NCBI GenBank assembly: GCA_027382625.1
Contig: JAJKFJ010022659.1
Coordinates: 1-64,000 of the forward strand
Direction of reading: 5' to 3'
Length of the DNA: 64,000 nt
DNA from: Tetmemena sp. SeJ-2015
Lineage: Eukaryota > Ciliophora > Spirotrichea > Sporadotrichida > Oxytrichidae
This document shows positions 36,893 through 50,231 of this stretch, one piece after another. The position numbers were made by a program, and so were the translations under genes. How positions within the stretch are numbered: the stretch's first letter is position 1; each line of letters opens with the position of its first letter. The notes beneath the pieces were generated by a model that saw nothing but the letters and a program-made list of their open reading frames with translations, had not been told where the DNA came from and ran no database searches.

Positions 36893-37565
36893 GAAGACAG
36901 ACCATCCAAGAACTTGAGCAAGCAAAGAAGAGAGCAACTATCGTCAAGAATCTCTCTCCATCCAAAGCTCTCATGCCCCTTTCTAATGAGGCATCTAGAA
37001 ACTCTTCCAACTAAATTGCTTGAGGAAAGAAAGCGGGAGTCTTTGACTTCTCGAGAGATCTTCATTAAATTAATTCTCATGAAAATATTTATGTTACCTT
37101 TATCTAACCTCAAAGGGGAAGTTAAAGCTCTACTGTTTCAACAGTAGATAACTTCAGACTGAACTATGACCGACCAAGAGAAATAAGATCCAATGTTGGA
37201 GCTATGATCAGCTACACAGGCATCCCTCAGAGAGACAATCTCAGGAGGAGATTTGTTGAGATCATGCAGGACTGCATGAAGCAACTTCTCAAACAGCAGT
37301 TAACTGCTCTTGACGAGAAAAGGATTGCGAGAGACAGAGAGAGGGCTAGGCTTAGTTCAGATAAAGCTTCCAGCCAGGGTCAAGGTCAAAGCTAAGGAGG
37401 TTTAAGAGATAGAGGCATCTCAAGTTTGGAGAGTGCTCTTGGTAATATAACTGTGGTTATGGGAAAGCAAGACAAGTATTGGGCGACTGAGTGTGGACTG
37501 AGGATTGAGGATGAACTCTTTGAGAACTTTTAGAATTCAAAGGCTTACTCTGACAAAGCAAGATC
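36881..37565 (+). CDS. TFIIS-like gene, inverted middle part
   Basis: Begins at pointer GGGCTGACTTGA and continues RRQTIQELEQAKKRATIVK. IESs: 37002-37032 (AGAAA) and 37065-37156 (CTTCA); both are needed to remove a TGA (37021) and give SRKRESLTSREIFRLNYDRP. It carries the linker and first helices of the central domain (KYWATECGLRIEDELFENFQ) and ends at pointer CAAAGCAAGATC. Downstream of 37565 the reading frame loses the family pattern, as expected beyond an MDS end. The block lies on the opposite strand from, and outside, the rest of the gene. Confidence 0.85.
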
Positions 37566-39297
37566 ATTCTGGCTCTATGATAAAGTGTCAAAAGAAACTT
37601 ATAAGAAAATCAAATGCAAAAGCAAAATGGCTTCAAATTAAAAATATACTTGTCATTGTAGATAAAAGAGAATTCATTCCCTCCAAAGAACAGAAAAAGA
37701 GAGAGAATGAAAAGTTTCAGCACTTCCATCTACTGCCACAGTCATAACAGTAGACAAAATTAGTCATGGGCTCATCAGCTCTCTCGATCTGAAGTTAGAT
37801 GTAGCCAGTTTTCTTGCTGCCACACTCCTCACAAGAGAACATGCCTTCAAACTCACCTGCAGAGAGAGTCTTTGCTACCTCCCAGTCATTTCTGTTCATT
37901 TAAGGTAAATAGAAACAGACATATAAGCATTTGTAATTTGCAAGCTTCTGTCAAGTTGATGATCTCTCTCTTTCTGCTAGGAAAGACTAGCTAGTTGTCT
38001 ACCATCTGAGCAGACCAGTTGCTTGACAGTGAAGTCTTGGTTGAGAATCTTCACTCTCAACTCGAAGTTCTTTGGGTCTTTCAAGTTGAAAAGCAGAGAT
38101 CTTGCTTTGAATATAGATAGGAATATTTTTGAAAGAAAACAAGGTTATTGTAATTATTTCAAGTCAGCCCACTGTTTGAGGACATTTCTTGCTAGTTTCT
38201 TAACTTTCTCAAAGTCTTCTTTGTTGTTGGATCTAATCATGTCGATAGGAGTGGAAAGAAGCTCTCGAAAAAGCTTCTCAACTTTAGACTGCTCAATCAC
38301 TTTCAGCTCTATCGACTTGCTCTAGATGATTTCAGTAGTACTAGGACTTTATAGTAAAGATAAATGTTAGAATGAAGGAATTGACTGCTCTGGGATCAGA
38401 TCTCCTCTTCAAGGTGATATCTGACATGACCTCAATCAACTGCTCGTAGCTCATTCGAGGTTGCATCCGGTTGAGCATTAAACTAAATGTGTACGTTGAA
38501 TACATATCATCAGTTTAGTAAGCATATCTTCCACTGTCTCAGGTTTCTCAACAAGTCCCGCAATACCATCTCCTCCCTGCGAACCCTAGCAAGGCAAGCC
38601 GATAATGATCCCCATAGAAGTTGTATTTATATAATAAGGAATTAAGCTTCATTTATAGAGGCTTGCTTTTCCTTAAGTGTGAGAGGTCTTTGAGGTTGGC
38701 TTTATCGCTCAAAGTTATCTTAAAAGTTCTTTTCTTCCCCAAACTCAATTCCGTTTTAGGCAGCTACTTATGAAGACAAGTAGGAGTCTGAGCAGAAATA
38801 ATTTAAACTTATATATTGCAATATTACAGAGTTTACTCGCTCTGGTGTTCCCTAAAGAAGAATAGTGCCTCTCCGCGATCATACTATCTGACTTTATTAA
38901 TTTCCATTAAGCCTTGAATAATATAAACTGACTATCTTGGATCCATAACTTGGTCAAGAGGTGGCGAATAGATAGGCTCTAGGATTTCCGCAGCAGGCTC
39001 ACTCTTGCGCTGATCCCTTTTCAAGAAAAGTCCAAGCTCTCTTCTCTCCTCTTCACTCAACATCTTGAGGTTAAGATAGCCCTCTACAAATCTGCTTTCT
39101 AGTTTGGTTTGCTAAGAGTTGGTGTCCTAAGCCTCTTTAGGTGCTGAACTCTTTAGAGATAAGTCTTCATCAGGTAATATAATAGAAAGATAAATATTTC
39201 AAATTTGATTAACAGGTTTCTCAAACTCAGTAGTTTTTAGTTGCTCAGATTTGCGTTAACTCTAGGCTTGAGCAGCTTTCCTTGTTTTCAAACTCAT
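36881..39297 (-). CDS. TFIIS-like transcription elongation factor, scrambled germline gene (whole locus)
   Basis: Three parts must be joined: 39297 down to 38159 (minus), then 36881 up to 37565 (plus), then 38109 down to 37717 (minus). Joins use 12-bp pointers GGGCTGACTTGA (36881-36892 and the complement at 38159-38170) and CAAAGCAAGATC (37554-37565 and 38098-38109). The product, about 700 residues, has a long unique N-terminus, the TFIIS N-domain (LLSTPIDMIRSNN ... VLKQWADL), the central domain (IEDELFENF ... DKARSLLFNLKDPKN) and the C-terminal zinc ribbon (CEEC ... QLQIERADEPMTNFVYCYDC). By family it helps RNA polymerase II resume from backtracked pauses; the Asp-Glu pair of the ribbon hairpin is present. 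Confidence 0.9.
37717..38109 (-). CDS. TFIIS-like gene, last part (central domain end and zinc ribbon)
   Basis: From pointer CAAAGCAAGATC: ARSLLFNLKDPKNFELRVKI then the LAS of the central domain. IES 37902-37939 (AAAT) joins DRSLQ to MNRNDWEVAKTLSAGEF. The zinc ribbon has C-EE-C and C-YD-C pairs and ADEPMT; TGA at 37717-37719 follows SRWKC. The ribbon is what places Asp-Glu near the polymerase active site in known TFIIS. Confidence 0.9.
38098..38109 (-). other. Scrambled-gene pointer CAAAGCAAGATC, copy 2
   Basis: Matches plus-strand 37554-37565. Joining gives SDKARSLLFNLKD in frame, the most conserved stretch of the TFIIS central domain. Confidence 0.88.
38159..39297 (-). CDS. TFIIS-like gene, first part (N-terminal MDSs)
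   Basis: ATG at 39297 gives MSLKTRKAAQAQSQRKSEQ. IESs with pointers, each restoring frame: 39176-39217 (ACCTG), 38619-38659 (TCTAT), 38473-38515 (AAC), 38341-38356 (TACTA, only 16 bp). A further in-frame insert near 38790-38845 may have pointer ACTC. The part ends in the TFIIS N-domain, KVEKLFRELLSTPIDMIRSN to VLKQWADL, at pointer GGGCTGACTTGA. The long region before the N-domain (for example VMDPRQSVYIIQGLMEINKV) has no family I recognise and makes the protein about twice the usual TFIIS length. Confidence 0.82.
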
Positions 39298-39399
39298 TCT
39301 TCGCTTCTCTCAAATTGATTTATATTTCATCCTAATTAAAAGATAAAAAGGTAACGTAAAAAAACTACAGCTGGAAAGGAAAAAAATTATGAAAGTATA

Positions 39400-40255
39400 T
39401 CAATTTCCAGGCTGAGCTCTTTACTTTTATGAAATTTTTGTCTTTACTGAGTTCTGATTTTCTCTTATCAATTTTTCTTCTAATCTAGACTTATCTTCAA
39501 AATTAATTGATTTGATATCAAGATTTATTATTTCTATTTTATTTTTAAAAATTGTATTTGTATTAAGATGGGAAATTTTATTAAACCCTTTTTAATTAAT
39601 TCCCTGTGAAATAAGAATCGATAAAGCGATCTTTCTATCAATAAAAAAAAAATTAATAAAAAATTAAAAGAAAATATCTTCTCTTTGAGTTCTATTTCTG
39701 CTGTGAGAGTCTCTTTGCTTTCTGTTGACAGTACTACCTCTATCATTTAAAGAATCCTGCTTCATTAACTTTGTATTAGATTCTCCAAAGGAAGAGCCCA
39801 GAAGTACAATCTCATCTGTCTAGCCTTTCAATCCACCCTCTAAACTCAATCTATTGAACTCCGCTTCGATTGAAATTTTTCCATTCACATTTCTATCATC
39901 TATTTTCCTTTATCCTTTAATTAATATAACCTTAAAGATAAAATTGCTGAATTTGAAGAAACTTTTATTTATATGCAAAAAATACAACTCATACATCTTG
40001 CACTTGCCAAATAGTCCTTGTTCAAAGTGCTTCATTAATCTTGCTATCTGCATGCTTTTCTTATGTTTCTTCATTTCTCATCTAGTTTCTCTCTCAATAA
40101 TCATTCTACTCAATCGTATCTTTCCAAGATATCATAACCTGAGCTTCTTAGAATGTTGCTTCTTCTCGCTTAAGCATTCTGATGTCAATTTTTGCTTGAA
40201 TCTCTGGAGAAAAAACGAAATTCACTCGATTCTTGCTATAAAATGACACTTTGTA
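39400..40255 (-). CDS. Hypothetical protein, several MDSs, 5' end open
   Basis: Minus-strand coding blocks: about 40100-40240 (VNFVFSPEIQAKIDIRMLKR, EEATFQEAQVMISWKD), about 39650-39880 (VNGKISIEAEFNRLSLEGGL, TDEIVLLGSSFGESNTKL, NRKQRDSHSRNRTQREDIF) and about 39400-39490 (SRLEEKLIRENQNSVKTKIS), ending at TGA 39400-39402. Frames change between blocks, as expected for IES interruption, but pointers were not worked out. Ser/Asn/Arg-rich and polar; no family recognised. Start codon not found. Adjacent to the TFIIS start, 100 bases away on the same strand. Confidence 0.45.
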
Positions 40256-40561
40256 GTAATCTCTTTAGGTGAGTTCTCTCCATTTAAAAGAGACTTAATA
40301 TTCTTGAATTAAAAAGTCTTAATTAATAAATCACTCTAAGCTAGTAAATGAATTAAGAATCTGCAAGCAATAATTAAGAATATTGTTATTGTAATTAAGG
40401 TTGAGTGAAGTAATAGTCTTTAAAAGAGAAATCAATTAAGACATTAATTAAGAATGGCTTCCTTAAAACTAATTAACTTTTAAGAATTCTTAATTAATTT
40501 AATGCTTAAATAAATAAGTGTAATTAAGTTTTTTATTTTATTAATCATTTCAGCATTTAAC

Positions 40562-40870
40562 AATGGAAGACAAGAATAAAACTCACGAACTAAGACCACA
40601 GCTTTGAAGAGGTAAACAACAGAATTCGCGAATATCTTAAGACATCATTGATAGATGAGCATATCAAAAGACTGCGAGTAGCTTGACTGACCTAGCAGCA
40701 GTGAGCAGCTACACTATCTCAAACGACTCAAGCAATGGTGATAAAAATATATGCACAAATGGGAGAGTAAATAAAAAGAGGATCAGTGTAATCTCAAATT
40801 TATGCTACTAGAAGAGCCAAAACACTTCGCAAGTTTTGCTTTGAGCAAGCCTTATAAGTCATGTATTTAT
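40562..40870 (+). CDS. Possible short gene or scrambled block, hypothetical
   Basis: MEDKNKTHELR at about 40564, then HSFEEVNNRIREYLKTSLID and EHIKRLR in a second frame, then SSLTDLAAVSSYTISNDSSN in a third. Mixed polar, helix-forming content. Frame changes suggest IESs or a damaged gene. It may belong to the opposite-strand coiled-coil gene next door. Weak call. Confidence 0.25.
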
Positions 40871-40899
40871 AGCAAAAATTTATATCTGCTTCAATTCCT

Positions 40900-41405
40900 A
40901 AAATTTTCTTTATTCATTCATTTATTCATTTATTTTTTTAAAAACTTTTTGAGGGGTATGAGCAAGAGAATCAGGCTTGTCAAGGGCAGTACTTAAAACC
41001 AGTGGTTGCTCTATCTCCTTTATCTTTTCTATCCACTTCTGCTCGTCTCTAATTGTTCCCTGAAGTTTAGCTATCAGTAACGCCTCCTCTTACTCCAGTT
41101 CCCTTAACTACAACAAAATAAATAAATACTTAAGACTGCTCCTTCTTTCAATGAAATCTTACAATTTTATCATTCTGAAGTTTCCTCTGTATTTCAGTGG
41201 TCATGCGATTGCTAAATTACTGATCTATGTGGCTGCTGTAGAGTAAATCTGACACAGATTTATTATGCTAAGCTTGATTCTTCTCCCGCATAATACGGTC
41301 TCTCACTTCTTTCCTTGCCTCGTACATTTACTGATTTTGTTCTGCCAGAATCTACTTCTGCAGCTCTTTCTCTTTCCTTAAAAATAAGTGAGTATTCATC
41401 CAACA
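40900..41405 (-). CDS. Coiled-coil protein, hypothetical, partial
   Basis: Minus strand reads KEKELQKQILAEQNQQMYEA, RKEVRDRIMREKNQAQHNKS, VSDLLYSSHIDQQFSNRMTT, then after an insert at about 41110-41160 LEQEEALLIAKLQGTIRDEQ and KWIEKIKEIEQPLVLS. Heptad-like charge pattern through most of it, so a coiled coil is likely. TAA/TAG as Gln throughout. Start not found; a TGA near 40905 may be the end. No family recognised. Confidence 0.45.
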
Positions 41406-41490
41406 TAGGCTGCAAATTTGGGAGAAATTATTATCAATATAATACTCAATAATCATCTCCCACTCATAAAATGGTAAGTTCTTCATTCTT

Positions 41491-42325
41491 ATGACTTTTA
41501 CTTTCAACTATATGAATACTTCTCTATGCAGCAGAGAATTTAAGTTTTCTTTAGAAGCTCCACACTCCTTCCGCTTTGGTAACTCTCACTCTGATCTGTG
41601 CATGCTTGCTGCCTCACTGGCCGGAGTTGAAGTCACTGAGAACGTCACAACTCAAGCTGATCTGCATGCAGCCAATCCTAAGGCCAAAGCTCTAAATGTC
41701 ACTCTACCTTGCCTCGAGCTAGAGAATGGTGAACTTCTGTTTACCTCTATTGCAATTGCTAAGTATACCACACAATAAGGTAAAGTTTAAACTTAGCAAA
41801 ATAATCAAGATTTACTTGGCCTCACTTAGTACTGAGCAGAAGCTCCTCGGCAGCAACGCTTGGGAGGAGGCTCAAGTTGATCAGTGGCTCCTTGTTTTGA
41901 GAAACGAAGTTCAGCCCATAGTAAGAGTCATTAATTACCAGGTGTACGGCCATTTGCCCACTGACCAAGCAGAGCACACTTTCATCTACAATCAGCTTAA
42001 GGAGACTCTCAAATTCTTGAATAATGCCCTCAAGCAAAAGACTTACTTCGTGGGAGATTCCCTAACCTTGGTAGACATCTACTGCATGTTGACACAGCTT
42101 GAGCTTCAACAAGCCACCATGGACACAAACTTCCGCAATTCCATGTCAAATTTGAACAACCACTTCAAGTTAATAGCTGGCCACGAAGCTTTCAAGAAAC
42201 GCATGGGAAACGTGAAACAGGGCAAGAAGCAACTCACTCCCACATTTGGCAAAGAAGCAACCGTTGCTGACCTCAATAAGGCATAGAAAAAGGAGAATAG
42301 CAAGCAAAAGGCAACCAAGCAGTGA
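41491..42325 (+). CDS. eEF1B-gamma-like GST-domain protein
   Basis: N-domain: REFKFSLEAPHSFRFGNSHS, LPCLELENGELLFTSIAIAK; C-domain: NAWEEAQVDQWLLVLRNEVQ, KTYFVGDSLTLVDIYCMLTQ, FRNSMSNLNNHFKLIAGHEA, FKKRMGNVKQGKKQLTPTFG. The order and motifs match the GST-like half of elongation factor 1B gamma. The C-terminal EF1G domain is absent: after KEATVADLNKAQKKE the product ends in a Lys/Gln tail at TGA 42323-42325. IES 41766-41814 (pointer TA) joins AIAK to YLASLSTEQK; no GT-AG intron fits. The start is uncertain; ATG GTAAGT at about 41471 looks like a splice donor right after a start codon, but its phase does not fit. Confidence 0.75.
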
Positions 42326-42461
42326 AGATATTTTAATGTTCCAACCAACTTAATCATTTATTCTTAAGATTTTGTGTTGATGTAATGATCATAGTTGCTC
42401 TTAAATGAATGGCTCAGCCTTTATAATGCGCTGTGAGTGGGAGTTAATTATACAATTCAAA

Positions 42462-42960
42462 ATGATAATAGATTAAGAAGTTCTCTCAGAATGTGTGAAT
42501 TCTTCAATCGACTAAAACTATGACCAAGATGCCACTCAGAGCAACTTGTTTTCGTTAAAATAAACAGGCGCCTTTGGCTCACTCGATCCTGATGTCTAAT
42601 AAACAACTTATGCATATCATTTATTTTCTTCTTAATTTTTAATGCGAAGAATAAGCTTCGAGAATACGGGATACTTTCCAGTTAAAACATGGAGATGACA
42701 CCAGAGTCAGATTTAAATTCTATGGGAACTTAAAACAAGCTATTCCTGAAGGCAAGGATTTGCAAAATTTTACAAATTTGATTGTAATTGTATAAGACAA
42801 GAAATATTCATATGAGCAGCAGCGATGCATCGTCATAAGTCTATCAATACCATAACCTTTATTTTCCTCTTCAGTTTTTTTTTGGAGAAATTTAAACCCG
42901 AATCATGCAGGAGGGACATGCGAGATCTCTCACGTATAAGATTATTAGAGACAATGTAAA
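42462..42960 (+). CDS. Hypothetical protein, at least two MDSs
   Basis: ATG at 42462 gives MIIDQEVLSECVNSSIDQNY and onward to ENTGYFPVK, after which the frame changes to HGDDTRVRFKFYGNLKQAIP and EGKDLQNFTNLIVIVQDKKY. A third segment at about 42885-42955 reads LEKFKPESCRRDMRDLSRIR. No family recognised. It ends shortly before the next ATG (43016) on the same strand and may be a separate gene or its 5' part. Confidence 0.35.
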
Positions 42961-43015
42961 TTATTTTCAAATATGTTATCATCCCAAAATAAAAAGTTAA
43001 CTTAATAAAATAAAA

Positions 43016-46000
43016 ATGACTGGTTGTTAAGAAGAACTTATCGAAATTGAAGGCTCTATGTATAGTATGAGTTGCATAGAAGAGGAATCAGAAGCTGCTA
43101 GGCACAGGCAAACGACAGACTTCAGCAGATATAAAGATGCGAAAGCTAGTAGAATAGTAAGATAGGAGGGACATTCATCAACAACTCCAGAGGATCAAAT
43201 GTTTTCTATCAGCAGAAAATCTCCTTCTCAAATTTTTGTAAACTTAAGTGAAATCATAAACTTAAGTTTCTCAAAGCTAAGATATTGAGAGAAGCGGAAT
43301 CTCTTCGACTACAAATAGACATTGTGAAAGTGATGACTTTGAAAGAGCGATTGATAGCAATTCAAGAAGCCCAATCGAAGCAACAAGCAGTGTAAGAAGC
43401 ACTTAGTTCTCATTCAAAGAATAAACAGAGGGGAAGCAGTCTTCTCAAATGAAGAGGAAGAGAGTGACTTTGATCCAAACGGACTATATAAAATATAGAG
43501 TGACATTAAGCGCTTCTAAGTGGATGATGGAAAGGGTATTTTCAATGACGTTGTCATCTTAGGCTTCAACGATACTCTAAAACATATCTCAATTTTCTAT
43601 TTATCACTATACTTTTAATGAGTATTCGGACATGAAGTATGAGGGAGAGTCATTAAGAAATAAACTTCAAAAAGTTAATTCAAATTAAGAACTTCCTCAA
43701 CCACCAGTAATTAAGAAAGTATAACAAAGTTAGCATCAAAATATAAATGCGCTAAGATAATAGCATCATCGTCATAGAGGCTCTCAACTTCCGAAAGTCT
43801 CTAAGTCTTCTCAAAACACTGTAAGAAGGATCATATCTTTAGAAGGAGGGAAAGACAAGGAGAATGTTTATTACTCAAAGAGAAATGCAGTCATAGAGCA
43901 GCCTTATCAAAACTTGCCATCAAAGTTTACGAGAGACGCTCCAGCTTCCCAGAATATGATAAGGAATCAAAGCAAAGCCTTCAATTACCATCTTCAAACC
44001 TAAGACTAGTCCTCTCAGTCCTATGGATCTAGTCAGCCTTATTGTCTCTAGCCGATGAAGAGCCCCCTTCGAAGCAGGATAGCGAAGTTAAAAGATGTGA
44101 CTAATCTCGTTTCAAATAATCCGGGAGGCATCGCTCATAGAGATAGAATAGTTTAAAGGAACAGTTCAAATACTACACTCAGATCACTTGAACAAGCTAA
44201 GAATCAGGTACTCACTGGCCAAAGTCAAGCTAGATAAAGATAGCTAAACCTTAATAACCTTAACTTTAATCTTGAAATGACTGGAGTTGGCGGGTAAGAA
44301 TCTCTAAGTAAAGTTGAGAGAGACTGCAAAAATTAGAAGTCTAAGAAGCAGTTCTAGATGTTCAAAGATGAGGCAGATCCTTAAATTAGAGGACGCTCTT
44401 AAAATTTGAATCAAAAGATAAAGTAGGTAACAACTAATGAGAATAAATCCTAATCTAAGGATAATTTTACTGCCTATGGAAAAAGAGGACCGTAAATTGA
44501 AAACGCCCAGAGTCTTGAAAGAATGAGAGAGGAATATAAGGAAGAAAAAATGAGTTTCAATGGAAGTGGAGATACTTCAAGTCTTCTGAAAAACAAGAAC
44601 TTAGCATTAGGAGAAGCAAAATTATTCAACAAGTTCTAAATAAATAACCAAGTATCATTCCTCAAATATCTTCTGTGCAAAATACCAAAGGCTCCTTCTA
44701 ACAGTCGTCACTAGAGAGAGATTTCTAAGCTTAATCCAGTTAGCTTTAGTGCATAGGATAACTACATTAGCAAAGTAGAGGATGGAAAATATCCCCAAAT
44801 AGTCTTATAACCCATCTTAAGTATTTGGTCTCTATGGATAAGGAGATTAATCGAACAGATCTTCTTCTATTCCACCCAGGATTTCCTAAAAGTACTAGTT
44901 CCAAAATTATCCTAACTTGAGAGGCTAGTTTAACTAAGTAAATATCTCTCACCTCTCAAACCCGTTGAAGAACTCTGGAGAAAACAATTAAAGGCCAAGA
45001 GGATCATAAAATCGCTCTCAAGCAAATATCGGACTCAATTCTATCTAGAGAAGGCAAACTCTTAATGATACCTTCACCACTGATAGATGGAAGCATGCAA
45101 ATTAATCTTAGTTGCAAAGTTCAGAGAGTTCTCACAACCAAAATCCACTTTAGAACTACTATTCTTAGTGGCAATAGCAGTAGTAATAGATTGCAGTCTT
45201 CTAATGAGAGTGGATAATAGAACCACATAAGAAATGCTTCAAGTAGCAGTAGACAGTCTAACATATAACATCTAATAGGTGATGCTTAAAAAGTTATACT
45301 ATAGTTTTAAAGTATGATGATGCTAAGTTTCTATAAAAGAACTTGAACCTTGGTGCAAGGAATATAAATAACAACAGAAACTTGATCAATCAAACTCTGC
45401 AAAGCGAAAATTATCGTGTATTCAAAGGATTATATTTATTGCGATGAGTATGAATTTATTGGAAATGGGACCGGCCAGAATCCAGTTTCTATAAATTCAA
45501 AGATGGACATCGTGGACAAAATTAGAATCTCTTATGAAATGATACAAAATAAGGAGAGACAAAAAAGTATAACCAAACTTAATAAAATTAACCAGTAATA
45601 ATAGTATCAGTTTAATCAATTGCATAACCTTAGCTGCAAAGTTTTAATCAGGCTGAGATGACCAGCTTGAGTTAACCAAACATCAATAAGCAACCTTCCC
45701 AGGCTTTTATTGGAGGACCCTAAGCTAGCATTCAAAGTTAAGGAATCTAGAGGGCCCCACTCACTTCGATCTAAAATGACACTCAGTCCTTAATCAGGCA
45801 CTATGAGTAATATTCCAGTAGAAATAACAGACTTGTTTCTCAAGATAACGTTTCAAAGGAAAACAGCTGTCTTTACTCTAATTTCAATCAGAGCACGGCT
45901 AACAACACAAGCAACATTCATAATTTTATAGGAAAAATACCTCTCTCATAGAAACCTACACAGAGAAAGGCCTCAGAGAAAGCGAAACTCTACCATATAA

Positions 46001-46702
46001 ATAAGACAAACTCACTTAGTTAAGCACTTAGTGTGCGGCTGCTTCTAGAGAAAACTCTCAAAACGTCAATTTCAAAGCCTTGAACTTATAACTCGATGCT
46101 AATTATCAGTCTTTGGATTATATTCTATTTTTGAATTCAAATTTCCTCATTTATTGAGTTTGATTTTGATTAACCGGAGCATTCCTATCAACCATTACCA
46201 TTGAGATAGCATTCACTCTTAGTCCAACCATAATCCACTAAATCGCCACCCTCCTCAATACCAAGAGTACCAACTAAAGCTCATCTGGGTTCAGGATTAG
46301 TGACTGCTTCTCCCACTTAAAAATACTAAGGACAGGCCAATCAATTCATGATTAAGCTTCATAAGTAAGGCTCTACCGAGTTTTCATCCCTTGTTTATGT
46401 TAAATTAATTATATTAATAGTTATTTTATAAGCTTGAAAGAAATGAAAGTGTAGTGAGTGGGAGTCACTCATAGGTTGTAGCTACATCAGCAAATTAGAG
46501 TTAGAATATGAATCAGACTTTCTTTGTTGTGAAGCTGCCTAAGATAGCTGGGGGCGGCAAGAATCCTATTAACCATTCCTAAGTTTAAAGAGCAAAGTAA
46601 ATGAACCATCATCACATTCATCAGCAGATAACTAACAACATCAATATTAACATTCAGACTTCCTCATCACCCACTCCCAACCATAGAAATGCTATGAGAT
46701 GA
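43016..46702 (+). CDS. Long Ser/Asn/Gln-rich protein, unknown, many IESs
   Basis: ATG at 43016 (MTGCQEELIEIEGSMYSMSC) to TGA 46700-46702. Coding character persists for 3.7 kb with frame changes every few hundred bases: KAKILREAESLRLQIDIVKV (coiled coil, about 43275), NEEEESDFDPNGLYKIQSDI (about 43450), a stretch rich in Q, N and S to about 46080, QPLPLRQHSLLVQPQSTKSP (about 46180) and a His/Asn-rich end HHHIHQQITNNININIQTSS. More than 60 internal TAA/TAG codons are read as Gln. No folded domain recognised apart from the short coiled coil; it looks like a largely disordered, prion-like protein. Pointers not worked out. Confidence 0.55.
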
Positions 46703-46934
46703 ATAACTAATTTAATATATATGAGGATAATTCAATTTTAAGTAGCAATTGCTACTTTCTAAGGAATAAGCATAGATATTATGGTAAATTTATAGTTACG
46801 ATTAAAGTATTTCTCTATCTGGTTAAGTGGATAAGAAAGTGGGTGGGTAGAATTTTGGAATTTAAAATAGTGCTTTGTACTGTCTGTTTTGTAAATATTC
46901 ATATTACAAATTAATTTGAGCAGCGAAGCAAGAA

Positions 46935-49969
<3,035 letters not shown>

Positions 49970-50219
49970 ACATACTCTCAGTGTCGCCCTACTTCGGTAA
50001 TGCGTTAAGTATGAAGATATAAGTCTCTAAGTATAGCTAACAAGCCCTTTAAGTGCCCGTAATGTTGAATAAATGCAGCACAATAGTAGTTCTACTATCA
50101 TCTCGCAGCAACAGTAAAACTTACCTAACTATTATCCTTATCTCTCTATTTGTATTTGTTTGTGTAATAGCATCTCCTACAAGCCTTTACTCTCTCACTA
50201 GTAAAGTAGATTTGAATAA

Positions 50220-50231
50220 ATGGAGGAGTTC
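50220..50231 (+). other. Scrambled-gene pointer ATGGAGGAGTTC, C-terminal copy
   Basis: Partner of 61646-61657. Upstream of it (50000-50219) there is only Gln/Ser-rich or AT-rich sequence without LpxB content. Confidence 0.8.

Noticed and set aside
38568..38618. A start at MGIIIGLPCQGSQ for a second protein in the TFIIS region.
   Set aside because: Pointers TCTAT and AAC place the real frame elsewhere (PLWGSLSACLARV) and keep it continuous with the rest of the gene.
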